A stretch of 64,000 nucleotides of DNA, taken from assembly GCA_900491605.1 (NCBI GenBank), contig UESW01005010.1, positions 186,001 through 250,000 of the forward strand, in the 5' to 3' direction. How positions within the stretch are numbered: the stretch's first letter is position 1; each line of letters begins with the position of its first letter. Under the pieces are notes generated by a model. It was not told the DNA's origin, did not search any database, and saw only the letters and a program-made list of their open reading frames with translations. The stretch is from Calamus simplicifolius (lineage: Eukaryota; Streptophyta; Magnoliopsida; Arecales; Arecaceae). Positions 20,040 to 31,203 of this stretch are shown piece by piece. The position numbers and the translations under genes were made by a program.

Positions 20040-21895
20040 GGCGGCCACAAGTATGACAGGCTCCCAGCCGGCCCTCGGGCTGGTCCTGGGCGGCCACAAG
20101 TATGTAAGGCCCCCAGTCGGCCCTCGAGCTGGTCCTAGGCGGCCACAAGTATGTTAGGCCCCTAGCCGGCCCTCGAGCTGGTCCTAGGCGGCCACAAGTA
20201 TGTCAGGCCCCCAGCCGGCCCTCGGGCTGGTCCTGGGCGGCCACAATTATGTAAGGCCCCTAGCCGGCCCTCGAGCTGGTCCTAGGCGGCCACAAGTATG
20301 TAAGGCCCCCAGTCGGCCCTCGGGCTGGTCCTAGGCGGCCACAGCTATGTCAGGCCCCCAGCCGGCCCTCGAGCTGGTCCTGGGTGGCCACAGTTATGTT
20401 AGGCCCCTAGCCAGCCCTCGGGCTGGTCCTAGGTGGCCACAAGTATGTTAGGCCCCTAGCCGGCCCTCGAGCTGGTCCTAGGCGGCCACAAGTATGTCAG
20501 GCCCCCAGCCGCCCTTGAGCTGGTCCTAGGCGGCCACAAGTATGTAAGGCCCATAGCCGGCCCTTGAGCTGGTCCTAGGCGGCCACAAGTATGTAAGGCC
20601 CCTAGCCGGCCCTCGAGCTGGTCCTAGGCGGCCACAAGTATGTTAGGCCCCTAGCCGGCCCTCGAGCTAGTCCTAGGCTGCCACAAGTATGTCAGGCCCC
20701 TAGCCGGCCCTCGATCTGGTCCTAGGCATCCATAAGTATGTAAGGCCCCTAGCCGGCCCTCGGGCTGGTCCAAGGCAGCCACGGTAATGTTAGGCCCCCA
20801 GCCAGTCCTCGGGCTGGTCCTGAGCGGCCATGGTTATGTCAGGCCCCAAGCCAGCCCTCAGGCTGGTCCTAGGCGGCCACAGCTATGTAAGGCCCCTAGC
20901 CGGCCCTCGAGCTGGTCTCAGGCGGCCACAAGTATGTAAGGCCCCTAGCCGGCCCTCGAGCTGGTCCTAGGTGGCCACAAGTATGTTAGGCCCCTAGTCG
21001 GCCCTCGAGCTGGTCCTAGGCGGCCACAAGTATGTCAGGCCCCCAGCGGGCCCTCGAGCTGGTCCTGGGCAGCCACAGTTATGTTAGGCCCCTAGCCGGC
21101 CCTCGGGCTGGTCCTAGGCAGCCACAAGTATGTCAGGCCCCCAGCCAGCCCTCGAGCTGGTCCTAGGCGGCCGCAAGTATGTAAGGCCCCTAGCCGGCCC
21201 TCGAGCTGGTCCTAGGCGGCCACAAGTATGTAAGGCCCCTAGCCGGCCCTCAGCTGGTCCTAGGCGGCCACAAGTATGTTAGGCCCCTAGCCGGCCCTCG
21301 AGCTGGTCCTAGACGGCCACAAGTATGTCAGGCCTCTAGCGGGCCCTCGAGCTGGTCCTAGGCGGCCACAAGTATGTAAGGCCCCCAACCGGCCCTCGGG
21401 CTGGTCCTGGGCGGCCACGGTTATGTCAGGCCCCCAGTCGGCCCTCAGGCTGGTCCTGAGCGGCCACGGTTATGTCAGGCCCCCAGCCGGCCCTTGGGCT
21501 GGTCCTAGGCGGCCACAGCTATGTCAGATCCCCAGCCGGCCCTCGGGCTAGTCCTGGGCGGCCACGGTTATGTCAGGCCCCCAGCCGGCCCTCGGGCTGG
21601 TCCTGGGCGGCCACAGCTATGTCAGGCCCCCAGCCGGCCCTCGGGCTGGTCCTGGGCGACCACAGTTATGTTAGGCCCCTAGCTGGCCCTTGGGCTGGTC
21701 CTAGGCGGCCACAAGTATGTTAGGCCCCCAGCCGGCCCTCGGGCTGGTCCTAGGAAGCCACGGTTATGTCAGGCCCCCAGCCGGTCCTCGGGCTGGTCCT
21801 AGGTGGCCACAGCTATGTCAGGCCCCCAGCCGGCCCTCGGGCTAGTCCTGGGCGGCCACAGTTATGTTAGGCCCCAGCCGCCCCTTGGGCTGGCT
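20040..21895 (+). repeat. 49-bp satellite array, about 38 copies, GGCGGCC core
   Basis: Unit: CTAGGCGGCCACAAGTATGT, then AAGGCCCCTAGCCGGCCCTC and GAGCTGGTC. The length is regular and variants are mixed along the array (CTGGGCGG versus CTAGGCGG, ACAAGTATG versus ACAGCTATG or ACGGTTATG). A partial unit at about 19294-19324 lies left of the solo LTR, so the LTR landed within the first copies. The open frames at 19921-20157 and 21472-21723 are repeat readings. Confidence 0.97.
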
Positions 21896-22408
21896 TCGAA
21901 TGGCCTCAACATATAACCCAAAAAGGGCATGGACGCCCTGAGCCAGGATAAGAAATTCTCGAAGGTTTAAACTTGGATTCTAGGCGGTCCCGACCCAAGG
22001 CCCAAGGCCAGCTTGGCACCTAATGCTTTTGGAATCAGCACCAGCTCTATCTATCAACCTCAACAGCTCTATCACAGCCTTAGTGGCTCTATCCCTCTGT
22101 CCCAGCGGCATCATTACGACCTTAGCAGAATTATTATAGCCTTAGCGGCTCTATCGCTCTACCTCATTGGCTCTATCAACCTCAACGGTTTTACTGCAGC
22201 CTCGTTGGGTCTATCTCTCAGCCTGCGTTAGTGCAGCTCCATTAGCTCTATTTTTGCCTTGCCAACTAGTTGACGAGCGTCTCCCCTCCAAAAAAATTGG
22301 GCGTACACTGCTTTAAGTGGCGGGCACAAGGTAATAAACCTACCCCCAATATTACTTAAAAATTTTTTACACTCCTTCAGCTTGGTTACTGCAGGACCTA
22401 CAAGCTCA
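21896..22408 (+). repeat. Degenerate GGCTCTATC repeat and spacer
   Basis: From about 22040 to 22255 a short phrase related to CAGCCTTAGCGGCTCTATC recurs about ten times. A piece of the same sequence (CAGCCTCGTTGGCTCTATC) stands at 19230-19250, left of the 49-bp array. The array therefore arose within, or invaded, this degenerate repeat. No gene is seen. Confidence 0.65.
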
Positions 22409-22426
22409 AGGAGTGTAGGAGGCATC
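22408..22426 (+). promoter_or_regulatory. Polypurine tract of the satellite-bearing element
   Basis: AAGGAGTGTAGGAGGCATC directly precedes the LTR start TGATAGGG. Confidence 0.75.
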
Positions 22427-25099
22427 TGATAGGGCCAGTCAACAGGCCCATGGACAATAAAAACAGACATTTTCAAAATTTTTTAGGCGGCCATCTTCGG
22501 CGGCCTTCTTAAGCGGCTTAGTTCCTAGACGGCCTCGCTGGCCTATCGGGTCCTCTCTTTAAGGATGCAGTGGGCATTTAATTTCGTTCTGCTACAGCAA
22601 GCATCCGTCATAATGAAGAGAGAGAACAATAGGGAAAAAGAGTGTGATGTGAGTGGGTTCTCAAAAGGACCGCCTTTTGTCATTAATGTCCCATGGGCAA
22701 ATCAACAGGCGGCATTTAATGATACAGAGACTGAAGATAATTCCTAGGCTGCCCTCATGCTAAGCGGCCCCTCCTCACAATAATTTCTAGGCAGCCCTTC
22801 ATGCTTAAGCGGCCCCTCCTCACATTAATTCCTAGGCGGCCCTTCATTCTAAGCGGCCCCTCCTCATAATAACTCCTAGGCGGCCCTTCATGTTAAGCGG
22901 CCCCTCCTCACAATAATTCCTAGGCGGCCCTTCATTCCTAAGCGGCCCCTCCTCACAATAATTCCTAGGCGGCCCTTCATGCTTAAGCAGCCCCTCTTCA
23001 CATTAATTCCTAGGCGGCCCTTCATTCTAAGCGGCCCTTCCTCACAATAACTCTTAGGTGGCCCTTCATACTAAGCGGCCCCTTCTCACAATAATTCCTA
23101 AACGGCCCTTCATTCTAAGTGGCCCCTCCTCACAATAACTCTTAGGCGGCCCTTCATACTAAGCGGCCCCTTCTCATAATAATTCCTAAACGGCCCTTCA
23201 TTCTAAGCGGCCCCTCCTCACAATAACTCTGGCCCTTCATGCTAAGCGGCCCCTCCTCACAATAATTCCTAGGCGGCCCTTCATGCTTAAGAGGCCCCTC
23301 TCACATTAATTCCTAGGCGACCCTTCATTCTAAGCGGCCCCTCTTCACAATAATTCCTAAATGCCCTTCATGCTTAAGCGGCCCCTCTTCACAATAATTC
23401 CTAGGCGGCCCTTCATTCTAAGCGGCCCCTCCTCACAATAACTCCTAGGCGGCCCTTTATTCTAAGCGGCCCCTCCTCACAATAATTCCTAGGCGGCCCT
23501 TCATGCCTAAGCAGCCCCTTTTCACATTAATTTCTAGGCGGCCCTTTATGCTAAGTGGCCCCTCCTCACAATAATTCCTAGGCAGCATCTTTCTCTCTCT
23601 CGACGGCCTCTTCAACGGCATTTATGTGCCGAGACATTTATAGGTCTTATAAAGACCCTCGCTCTGGCATTTATTGGAGAGCATTCAATTGAATAAGAGC
23701 ATTCAATGTCAAGTTACGAACCACGAAGAGAGAGAGAGACAGTGGAGGAAGTCCTGAGCGGCCTTTTCCTCAACGACCTTCCTCGATGGCCATTCTAGGC
23801 GACAGTCGTAGGTGGCCTTTCCCTCAACGGCCACCCTAGGCGGCCTTTCTAGGCGACCATCTTTGGCGGCCTTTCCAGGCGGCCTTTCTAGGCGGTTTCG
23901 GTTTCAGACTCCCAATGCCACCGCGACGATGGCTCCCTATTGCATTTATGTGCCAGGGCATTTATGGTCTTATAAAGGCTACATGCATTTATAGCTGCCA
24001 CGTTGACTCCCTTTTTGGCCCCATGCATGCATGTAAGGGTGCTTCGATAATAACTTCGGGACCTCTTCATCTTAGGCGGTCCCGAAAGCTTCTCCCAGCT
24101 AGGCGGCTCCCGAGCAATCCTAGGCGGCCACCGACACCCCCATGACGGCGGCCAGGAGCAGCCTAGATGGCCACCGACACTCCCATGACGGCGGCCAGGA
24201 GCGGCCTAGATGGCCACCGACACTCCCATGACGGTGGCCCCGAGCGTTCCCAGGCGGCCGCACCGGTCCCAAGCGGCCCCTATTTCCTACCACGAGCATC
24301 CTAGCCGGCCTCATGCGTGCACAGGTCTGAACAATCCCAGGCGGCCACAGTGATCCCAAGAGGCCCTTTGCGGCTCCCGAGCAGTCCTAGGCGGCCCCGG
24401 CCTCAGTCGATAACGGCCTCGCCGAACCTAAGTCCCCAGCGGCCCTTCCTTAGTGGCTTCCAACTCGGACACGCGTGGGCCTTACAGTGACTGTTCATCA
24501 CGTCATCTTCTGGATTAATAAATTATGGCTACTTACTTTAATGAGATAATTAAGTGGTCATCTCTCTGACAAGATGGCGTCTAAAGCTCTGACATTCCAC
24601 TAAGAGGTAAGCTTTATCGAAAGTTATCATTCATCATAAAAGTCTTGACAAGTGGCGGCATTTGGGCCTCACAGATGTCAGCCCTGACATTTCACCCACC
24701 AAAAGTGCTCAGTCATCATGACACTTCAGCCACTCCGACTAAATGAGCCCCAAAAGTCATGGTCCATCATGAGGCCCCACGTGACTCATTCCCACTAGAT
24801 GACAAAGATTCAAACTTCTCAAGCAAGCTACACAGAGTACAATGGTGAATAAAGAAGGTAAGAGGTAACTCAAAAAGGACTCAACACACTCATTCTGGGC
24901 GGATCTCTCTTTCTCTTTCGAGCTTTCTTAAGCTCATGGCTATTGCCCAGAGCACTAACTTGAGCGTCGGAGGGTCCCCGCCGGAATACCGGCCGTGGGA
25001 CTTCTTGCAGGCTTTGAAGACAAAGGAAGGGCTCCGATATTTCTGTGGGGGAATGGTCGACGCTCAAGGAGGCCGACTCAAAGTGATCGGGCATCAACA
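22427..25099 (+). repeat. 3' LTR of the satellite-bearing element
   Basis: 2673 bp, pairing with 14591-17048. It is 215 bp longer, close to five 44-bp monomers, and its array is the main visible length difference. CTTGAGCGTCGGAGGG is near 24960. It is followed by TSD CAGAC. Confidence 0.93.
22740..23585 (+). repeat. 44-bp minisatellite in the 3' LTR
   Basis: About 19 imperfect copies of the same unit as 14905-15590. A segment with AACGGCCCTTCATT variants around 23095-23220 appears locally duplicated. Confidence 0.93.
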
Positions 25100-25104
25100 C
25101 AGAC

Positions 25105-26355
25105 CTACAAGGCAGACCGATAAGTGAGGTTGGCAGCACGACGCAAAGGGCGCCAAGCATGCGCAGGGCGTCGGGCATGCGCGAAGGACCGTTGAGGTTG
25201 GCCAGCACAAGTGCATGCAAGGGCGTCAGGGCCAGCGTAGGGCGCCAGGCACGCATAGGGCGCAGCGCAGGATGCCGGGCCTATGGTGAGGTTGTCTCGG
25301 CCGAGCGGGCCGAGTGGCGCAGGTGGGCGTATGCCAAGGAAGGCGCGCGCTCGAAAGATCGTTGACTACTCCGGATATTGCGGTGCACGATTCGGAGCGG
25401 AGCCTTATCCTGATGCCAACGTGGCAGTGCGTGGCGAACACGGAGTGGATGAGGCTAGGATGCGGTGCAGACGCAGCAGAGCGCGCGGCATGGCCGGAGT
25501 GTGCAGTCTGCGCACGCATGCACCCGTGCGCTAGGGGAGGCATGCACGCTTGGGTGGCCAATGCGCCCAGCGGCATATAGTTCCGGATTTTTTGGGGCGC
25601 AGAGTTTATCCAATGTCTAAATAAGGGCGTGGCCGGTTTGCTGAGTAGATAAGCAGATCTGGGCCGTCTAAAGCAAGGCCAATGAAGGGCCAAGATTGGG
25701 TGGAGATTGGGACATGGATCGGTCTTGAACCTTAAATAGAGGACCGGGCTTGAGGCAAAGAGGCATTAAGAAACAAAACCAGCAACCTGAGAAGGTGAGC
25801 GAGATTGGGAGACGACTTGATCAGCGAAGATTAGATCATGTGAAGGCATCCGAGCAAGCGGAGGCTTTCGGGTGGACGGCCATCCAGTGGAGGATGCGGA
25901 GGCTTCCGGGTGGATGGCCATCCAGTGGAGGATGGCTAAGCAGCGTGATGCGTGGCCAGGAGGCTAGGCACGCACGGTCCGGGCTAAGCGGGCCTGAGTG
26001 TGGACAGAGTCTGTCGGTGCTCAAGCAGTGCATGCGGGTGCAATGAGGCGCCATAAGTGGACTTTTGTGTTGAGTGAGGTTGGGGCGAGCAATTGTGAGA
26101 TCTTTGTAAGGGACAGAGAGTAGTGTTCGGCCAAGGGCCAATCTCATTGTAATCCAAAGTTTCTAGTGAAGGGAGTTTTGGTTGGGAAGGTGTTTCTCCT
26201 CGTATCTTCTTGTGTTTGGGGAACTTGTAATTGTGAGTCATATTTCTGTGGGATAGGCTGGTTAAGGGGACGCCTTTAACGCCATCACCGGTAGATGCAA
26301 GGACCAAGCATGCATCAAAGCGACTTGCGCATATCATTTTTTTGGCTCGGTGACA
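25105..26355 (+). repeat. 5' LTR of the old chromovirus, second part
   Basis: It continues from 14590 after the nested element and ends CTCGGTGACA. It is rich in GCATGC/GGCGC phrases and contains a TTAAATAGAGG TATA-like site near 25732. It matches 36691-37929. Confidence 0.85.
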
Positions 26356-26372
26356 ACTAGTATCAGAGCCCG
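26356..26372 (+). promoter_or_regulatory. Primer binding site, initiator tRNA-Met type
   Basis: ACTAGTATCAGAGCCCG differs by one base from the canonical TGGTATCAGAGC. It lies directly after the LTR end. Confidence 0.85.
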
Positions 26373-26395
26373 GTTTTGAAGAACAAGTTCCAAAC

Positions 26396-27480
26396 ATGAT
26401 GATTGGAGAGCGGATGTCATGACTAAAAGCCATAGTGGGAGATCTGGGCGAGGAAGCCAGTGTGAACCTGGTGGCCATTTGTGCAGAGTTGACCATGCGG
26501 CGAGTGCAATTGTAGACTTCGTATGCCAATCTGTTGGAGGCACATAAGGGGCTGATTCATGATCTCGAGCATCGAAATCAGCAACAACAAATATCATATT
26601 TGGCCATGGAGGAGAGGTTGGAGCTTCGGATCCATGCCTTGGAAGAAGAGGTGATCCAGCTAAGGCAGGAGGCGTGGAGTTCTCCAACACACATGGTCGG
26701 CGCTTCGGCAACGAAGGCGAAGGTGCGAGAGCCAAAGGCCTTTAGTGGAGTCAGGAGTGCGAAGGAGGTAGAGAACTTCTTGTGGGACATGGAAGTCTAC
26801 TTCCGTGCAGTGAAGATCCCAAAGGCCAATTAGGTGGATCGGGCCTCGATATATCTAGAGGGCAACGCCAAACTTTGGTGGAGGACTAGGGCAGCTGAGG
26901 ATGACAATGCGGGGCATCCCAAGATTGAAGCATGGGGGATCTTCAAAAAGGAACTAAGGCGCCAGTTCCTTCCTAGCAAAACGAGTTGGGCTGCTCATGA
27001 GAACTTGCAGCAGCTGCAGCAGATGGGGAGCATTCGGGAGTACGTGACGCAATTTAGCACGTTGCTTTTGGATGTCTCCAACATGATCGAGGAAGACAAG
27101 CTGTTCAACTTACTCGCTGGGCTGCAAGGATGGGCTTAGGTGGAGCTTCGTAGGAAGAAGGTGAAGGATATTCCTTCAGCCATCGCAGTAGCGGAGGCAC
27201 TGATGGACTTTCGCAGTAGTACCATTCCGGGAGGCAGTGCCTAAGGGAAGGGCAAGCGTATGAGTGCGTCACCGCCAAGAGGTCGAGCAGGGAAGAAAGA
27301 GGGCATGCCAGTGCATGCAGCGACCAAACTGAAAGAGAAGGCAAGATTAAATGGATGCTTCATATGTGGAGGGCCACATCTGGCACGGGAGTGTCCAAGG
27401 AAGAAGGCGATGGTGAGCGCCATCAACACTTAGGAGGACAGGGCATCCAAGAGTTCAGAGGAGCTGGTAGCGAGGATGGC
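26396..27480 (+). pseudogene. Gag of the old chromovirus
   Basis: From ATG at 26396 the frame has an N-terminal coiled coil (LLEAHKGLIHDLEHR, MEERLELRIHALEEEV). The capsid domain follows (KEVENFLWDMEVYFRAVKIP, YLEGNAKLWWRTRAAED, EEDKLFNLLAGLQGW). The zinc knuckle CFICGGPHLARECPRKK lies near 27356-27405. In-frame stops occur near 26410, 26513, 26830 and 27137. It corresponds residue by residue to the gag at 35769-34650 on the minus strand. The solo LTR at 27486 interrupts the frame just after the knuckle. Confidence 0.85.
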
Positions 27481-29352
27481 ACTGCTGTTAGTATAGCATT
27501 TGTAGGCAACAGAAATAAATAGAAATGCATTTTGACATTTTGTAAAATAAACATGCAATGGAAGCAATAAGATATTGGATCTAATCCAATATCAGCCTAC
27601 AACATGATCAATATATATATAAGTATAAAGATCTAATACATAGATCAAATCTATATAAAAAAATAATAACATAGATCATATCTATGAATATTGCCTAGTG
27701 CCTTAAATCTTATCTAAGTCACCAGTAAACATTAAATCTTTTACCTTTTGATGCTTAATCACTCATGCAGCAGTAGAAGGCGGTGGTAGATAGTACTTCT
27801 GCTAGCCACACAAAGGTGTATGGCCTCTACAGGTGATCCACACCAGGGCTTTGGTCCTGACCAGCCTCTTTGGAGTGCTAGCTCCTCTCCTAGGATTCGA
27901 CGATGAGATTTCTTCTCTTTTACACCAAAGTGCTCATGGAATTATCAAAAGGATGCCCCTAGGTTTTATAGCCAGAATCCCTTTCACCCTAAAAACTTCT
28001 CATCTCCCTGTCGTTTTCTTTTTCAACATTTCTTGAAAGATAAAGAGGAACCCTTCATCTTCATTTTCAGTTAAAAACCAAAAAGGAGTTAAAAAAGCAA
28101 CTCTTAAGAAACTCTTCATCTCCTTTTTCAGTTAAAAATCAAAAAGGTTAGAAGTTAAGAAATGAGGGGTAATTAGGAAGAGATCATTAACATCCATTTT
28201 AAATTCAGACTTAAAGTTTTAAATTCAAAATTTAATTTTTAAACTTGAAATTAAAATTAGTTTGAAATTCAAATTCATAATTCGAATTTAAACGGGTAAG
28301 GATGTTAACATTAGGCTTACCTAAATTGAGTCCAAACCAAATCCTATTTGATTTGACCAAGATGTTCATGCAATCGTATTGCCAATTTAATCCTTCAATT
28401 AATTTACTAACATTTAGTTTCTTAATCATCCAGTCAGGTAGAATCCCCTATAGCGTGTGACCCTATAGGTTCGAACACTAAGCCGGTAGCACTTGAACAC
28501 TTCCAATACTAATCGAAGTCGCCATCTAGCAATGACACCCGACGTCTGGATAGGCCGAAGGTTGCAGAGCAACAATCAAGAACCTCTGGCATATGGTTAC
28601 CATATAATTCATCCCTTTGACCCTCAATGCTCAGGACAACTTAGGTTTTAACTGCCAACACTTAATTAGTTCATCCATAAAGTGTCTCAATCTTCATAAG
28701 TCCTATGACTCCTCACAGGAACTACTCTGTCCAAGGTTTTGCTAAATTGAAACACAGTGAGACATTTACTCCAAACTATTTGGTAGGGTCAATCACATCT
28801 TAATCCACTCACTACTCTATAAGTACTTTACTGCACCCAGAAACCTTCTATCACTGGATTAAAAATTCAGATAATTCGGCATCAAAGTACAGTAGGTTGC
28901 TTGCAAGCTACCATGGTGATCTCAGATCAGAGGGACACTTATATCCATATCCCTTTGCGAACACTTCTTGGCAGAAGAGTGTTCTGCAGATTGGTCACGT
29001 TCAGTGAAAATGTCATACACCTCACATGCATTTTATACCAGTGTCACCACACTCCTTGGTAAAAAGGACAACCAACCCATATGACATACAATGACTTTAC
29101 TTGATACATAATTATCCTATAACTATATATCATTTGGTCGCGACTATTTTAAGAACGACTCAATAAATCCTCTCTTTATTGAATAGATTATGGTTCTAAG
29201 GACTCCATCACAAAAGAATTTATTTCAAAAGATGCAATGTGATGAACTACCAAATAAACATTTTATTAATTAATAATTCATATACATTTACAACTTGCAC
29301 AATCATCTATATTTTAGTTGATTGGCTTTAGGACACAATTCCCAACAACTGC
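27481..29352 (-). mobile_element. Copia (Angela-like) solo LTR, TSD ACTGC
   Basis: The segment 27486-29347 is 1862 bp, starts TGTTAG and ends CCCAACA. The perfect repeat ACTGC lies at 27481-27485 and 29348-29352. Read on the minus strand it starts TGTTGGGAATTGTGTCCTAA, a phrase I associate with Angela/Tork-type copia LTRs in plants. No internal domain is present, hence the solo LTR call. It separates gag from protease of the host element, and the host frame rejoins cleanly across the target site. No gene lies inside it. Confidence 0.85.
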
Positions 29353-29760
29353 TACAATCACTAAACACCTTGATTGCGAAGAAGCAGCGCCAAGGGTTGA
29401 TGCACGTGAAGGCTCAGGTCAACGGAAGGACAATGCGGGCCTTGGTTGATACCGGCATGATGCACAACTTTGTGAGCCAAGGAGTGGCAGACAGGTTGGG
29501 CATTGGAGCGCTCTCTAGACCTTGTCGGGTAAAGCCTGTGAACTCCAAGGAGATGGAGTCCTTCAGCCAAGTAGAGGCCACATTGGAGGTGGGCTCGTGG
29601 TGAGGATGGTGCAGCATGACGGTCTTACTACTCCACGATTTTGACTTAATATTGGGCATGGACTTCTTCACCAATGCCAAGGCCGAGATTATGCCTCATT
29701 GTGGGGGCATGTTGATCCGAAAGGGAAGGCGATCTTGTTTTGTCCCAGCGGTGGAGTGAG
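29353..29760 (+). pseudogene. Protease of the old chromovirus
   Basis: The frame reads LMHVKAQVNGRTMRALVDTG, then MMHNFVSQGVADRLG. VDTG is the catalytic triad-type motif, with M in place of the usual A. After a stop near 29602 it continues with LLHDFDLILGMDFFTNAKAE, the ILGMDFF motif. Coding similarity ends near 29760, where RT would be expected, and RT is absent. Confidence 0.8.
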
Positions 29761-30188
29761 GCAAGACGGCGAAAGGTTGGGGTGAAGGCACGCCCCACCA
29801 CCAGATTTGATATTGCACGGCAACCTCATGTCTAGGTAGCAGGCGTGCACAGGCACTGGGCGGCGGCATAGGCATAGAGGGCTTAGGCATGGCCTGCGAT
29901 AGGGAGACAGCAGGTGGGATGGCTTGTGAGCGGGCTGTCCAAATCGGGGAGGCATCAAGGGTTGCGCATGGCAAGAGGCCACGTTGGGACTCAAGAGAGC
30001 TTGACCAGGAGGGTCAAGGTATGCGCAGTGATGATGCGTGTTAGGAGGGCACGTAGCACAATGATGGCACAAGCAGGCGCATGCACGCGGTGAGCGTGCG
30101 CCAAGCAGGCACAGTGAGCGCCAGGTGAGCACGCGGCTCAGTAACGACATGTTGCCCCGGCACGGCTGGATGAAGGTGTCGAGACTTT
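29761..30188. other. GC-rich non-coding spacer of the old chromovirus
   Basis: It replaces RT, RNase H, integrase and chromodomain. It is rich in GCGCATGC-type phrases like those in the LTR. No supported coding frame. Confidence 0.6.
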
Positions 30189-30202
30189 TGTGGGGGAGGA
30201 TT
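30187..30202 (+). promoter_or_regulatory. Polypurine tract of the old chromovirus
   Basis: TTTGTGGGGGAGGATT directly precedes TGTCATGAAC, the 3' LTR start at 30203. Confidence 0.8.
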
Positions 30203-30308
30203 TGTCATGAACTCAACATCATAGCGCATGGCAGGAGTGCATGCAGGCGAGGCCGGGCGCACGTACAATGCATGCCAAGGTGAGGCACGCAGACTTGCAC
30301 AGAGGTGG
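30203..30308 (+). repeat. 3' LTR of the old chromovirus, first part
   Basis: It aligns with the start of the 5' LTR (14505-14590) and is interrupted at 30308 by the minus-strand chromovirus. It resumes at 36691. Confidence 0.85.
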
Positions 30309-31203
30309 TGTCACCGGGTTGTTCTTTTCTATTTCGCAACCACGATGATGGCGTTAAGGATTTCTCCCTAACCAGCCTATACCCATTTTTCACAAAGCAC
30401 AAACAATCAACACATCACAAAGACGAGGTTTACAGGGAAAACCTTCCCAAGGACAAAGCCCCCAACCAAAGTATAATATATATAACTCTGGATTACAAGA
30501 TATAGCCCGATTCGGCTAGCACTCCTCATGTTCCTAACAAGAGCTCTCAAGTGCCCCAAACCCTGACTTTCCCTTGCACCTCTTGTACAAAGATCTTGCT
30601 CGTCTCGTCGCGTGACGCTCGGGTCTTGCACCCTCCTAGCGCGCACGACTCCGCACCTTGCAGATGCGTTGGCTTGCCAGATGACTCACGCTTGAGCCAT
30701 CTTGTCGTGAGGCACGACTACACACCCGCCTGGTGTGCACGGCTTGCGCACCCTCCTGGCGCGCACGGCTCTGCACCGAGAGCCCTCCTGGTGCGGAGCG
30801 GGAGGCAGAGGAGACAACAATGGACACTGCAAGAATCCACAATGGAAACCAGCCCACTGGATTGTTCTCGCTCACCCTCCCCCTCAATATTCCTCCGCAG
30901 CGACCATTAGAATGCCACCCCGGGGTTTCTTGGAAAACTAGTCACCTTGCGCACCTTCAGCACGGCCATCCTTGGCTAACAAGTCCGCCCGCGCGCCCTT
31001 GCTTAGGCCTAAGCGCTCCCGCCTGGACCTGCATGCTGCAGTGCTATCCAGCCTACCTGTCTACTCACGTCGTGCGTGCCAGGCAGCCGACCTGCGCGCC
31101 CCGCGCACCATGTCACCGCTCCTACCTGTCTGCACACGCCGTGCATGCCAGGCAGCCGGCCTGCGCGCCCCGCGCGCACCATGTCACCGCTGGGTCGGTG
31201 ACA
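30309..31203 (-). repeat. 3' LTR of the minus-strand chromovirus
   Basis: 895 bp, paired with 35806-36685 and nearly identical to it. The last few codons of the chromodomain frame run into its first bases. On the minus strand the polypurine tract GGCGGCGGGAGGTA (about 31204-31217) precedes it. Confidence 0.93.

Larger units (their letters stand above)
14586..25104 (+). mobile_element. Non-autonomous LTR retrotransposon (LARD-like) packed with satellite arrays, TSD CAGAC
   Basis: LTRs at 14591-17048 and 22427-25099 both start TGATAGGGCCAGTCAACAGG and end GGGCATCAACA. The perfect 5-bp TSD CAGAC is at 14586-14590 and 25100-25104. A Tat-like primer site follows the 5' LTR and a polypurine tract precedes the 3' LTR. 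Inside there is only a gag N-terminal remnant, unassigned sequence, several tandem arrays and a nested solo LTR. No protease, RT or integrase motif is present, so it must have depended on proteins supplied by another Tat element. Confidence 0.93.

Noticed and set aside
20040..21895. CRISPR-like look of regularly spaced repeats
   Set aside because: There are no unique spacers: the whole 49-bp unit repeats with point variants, it lies inside an LTR retrotransposon, and the context is a plant genome.
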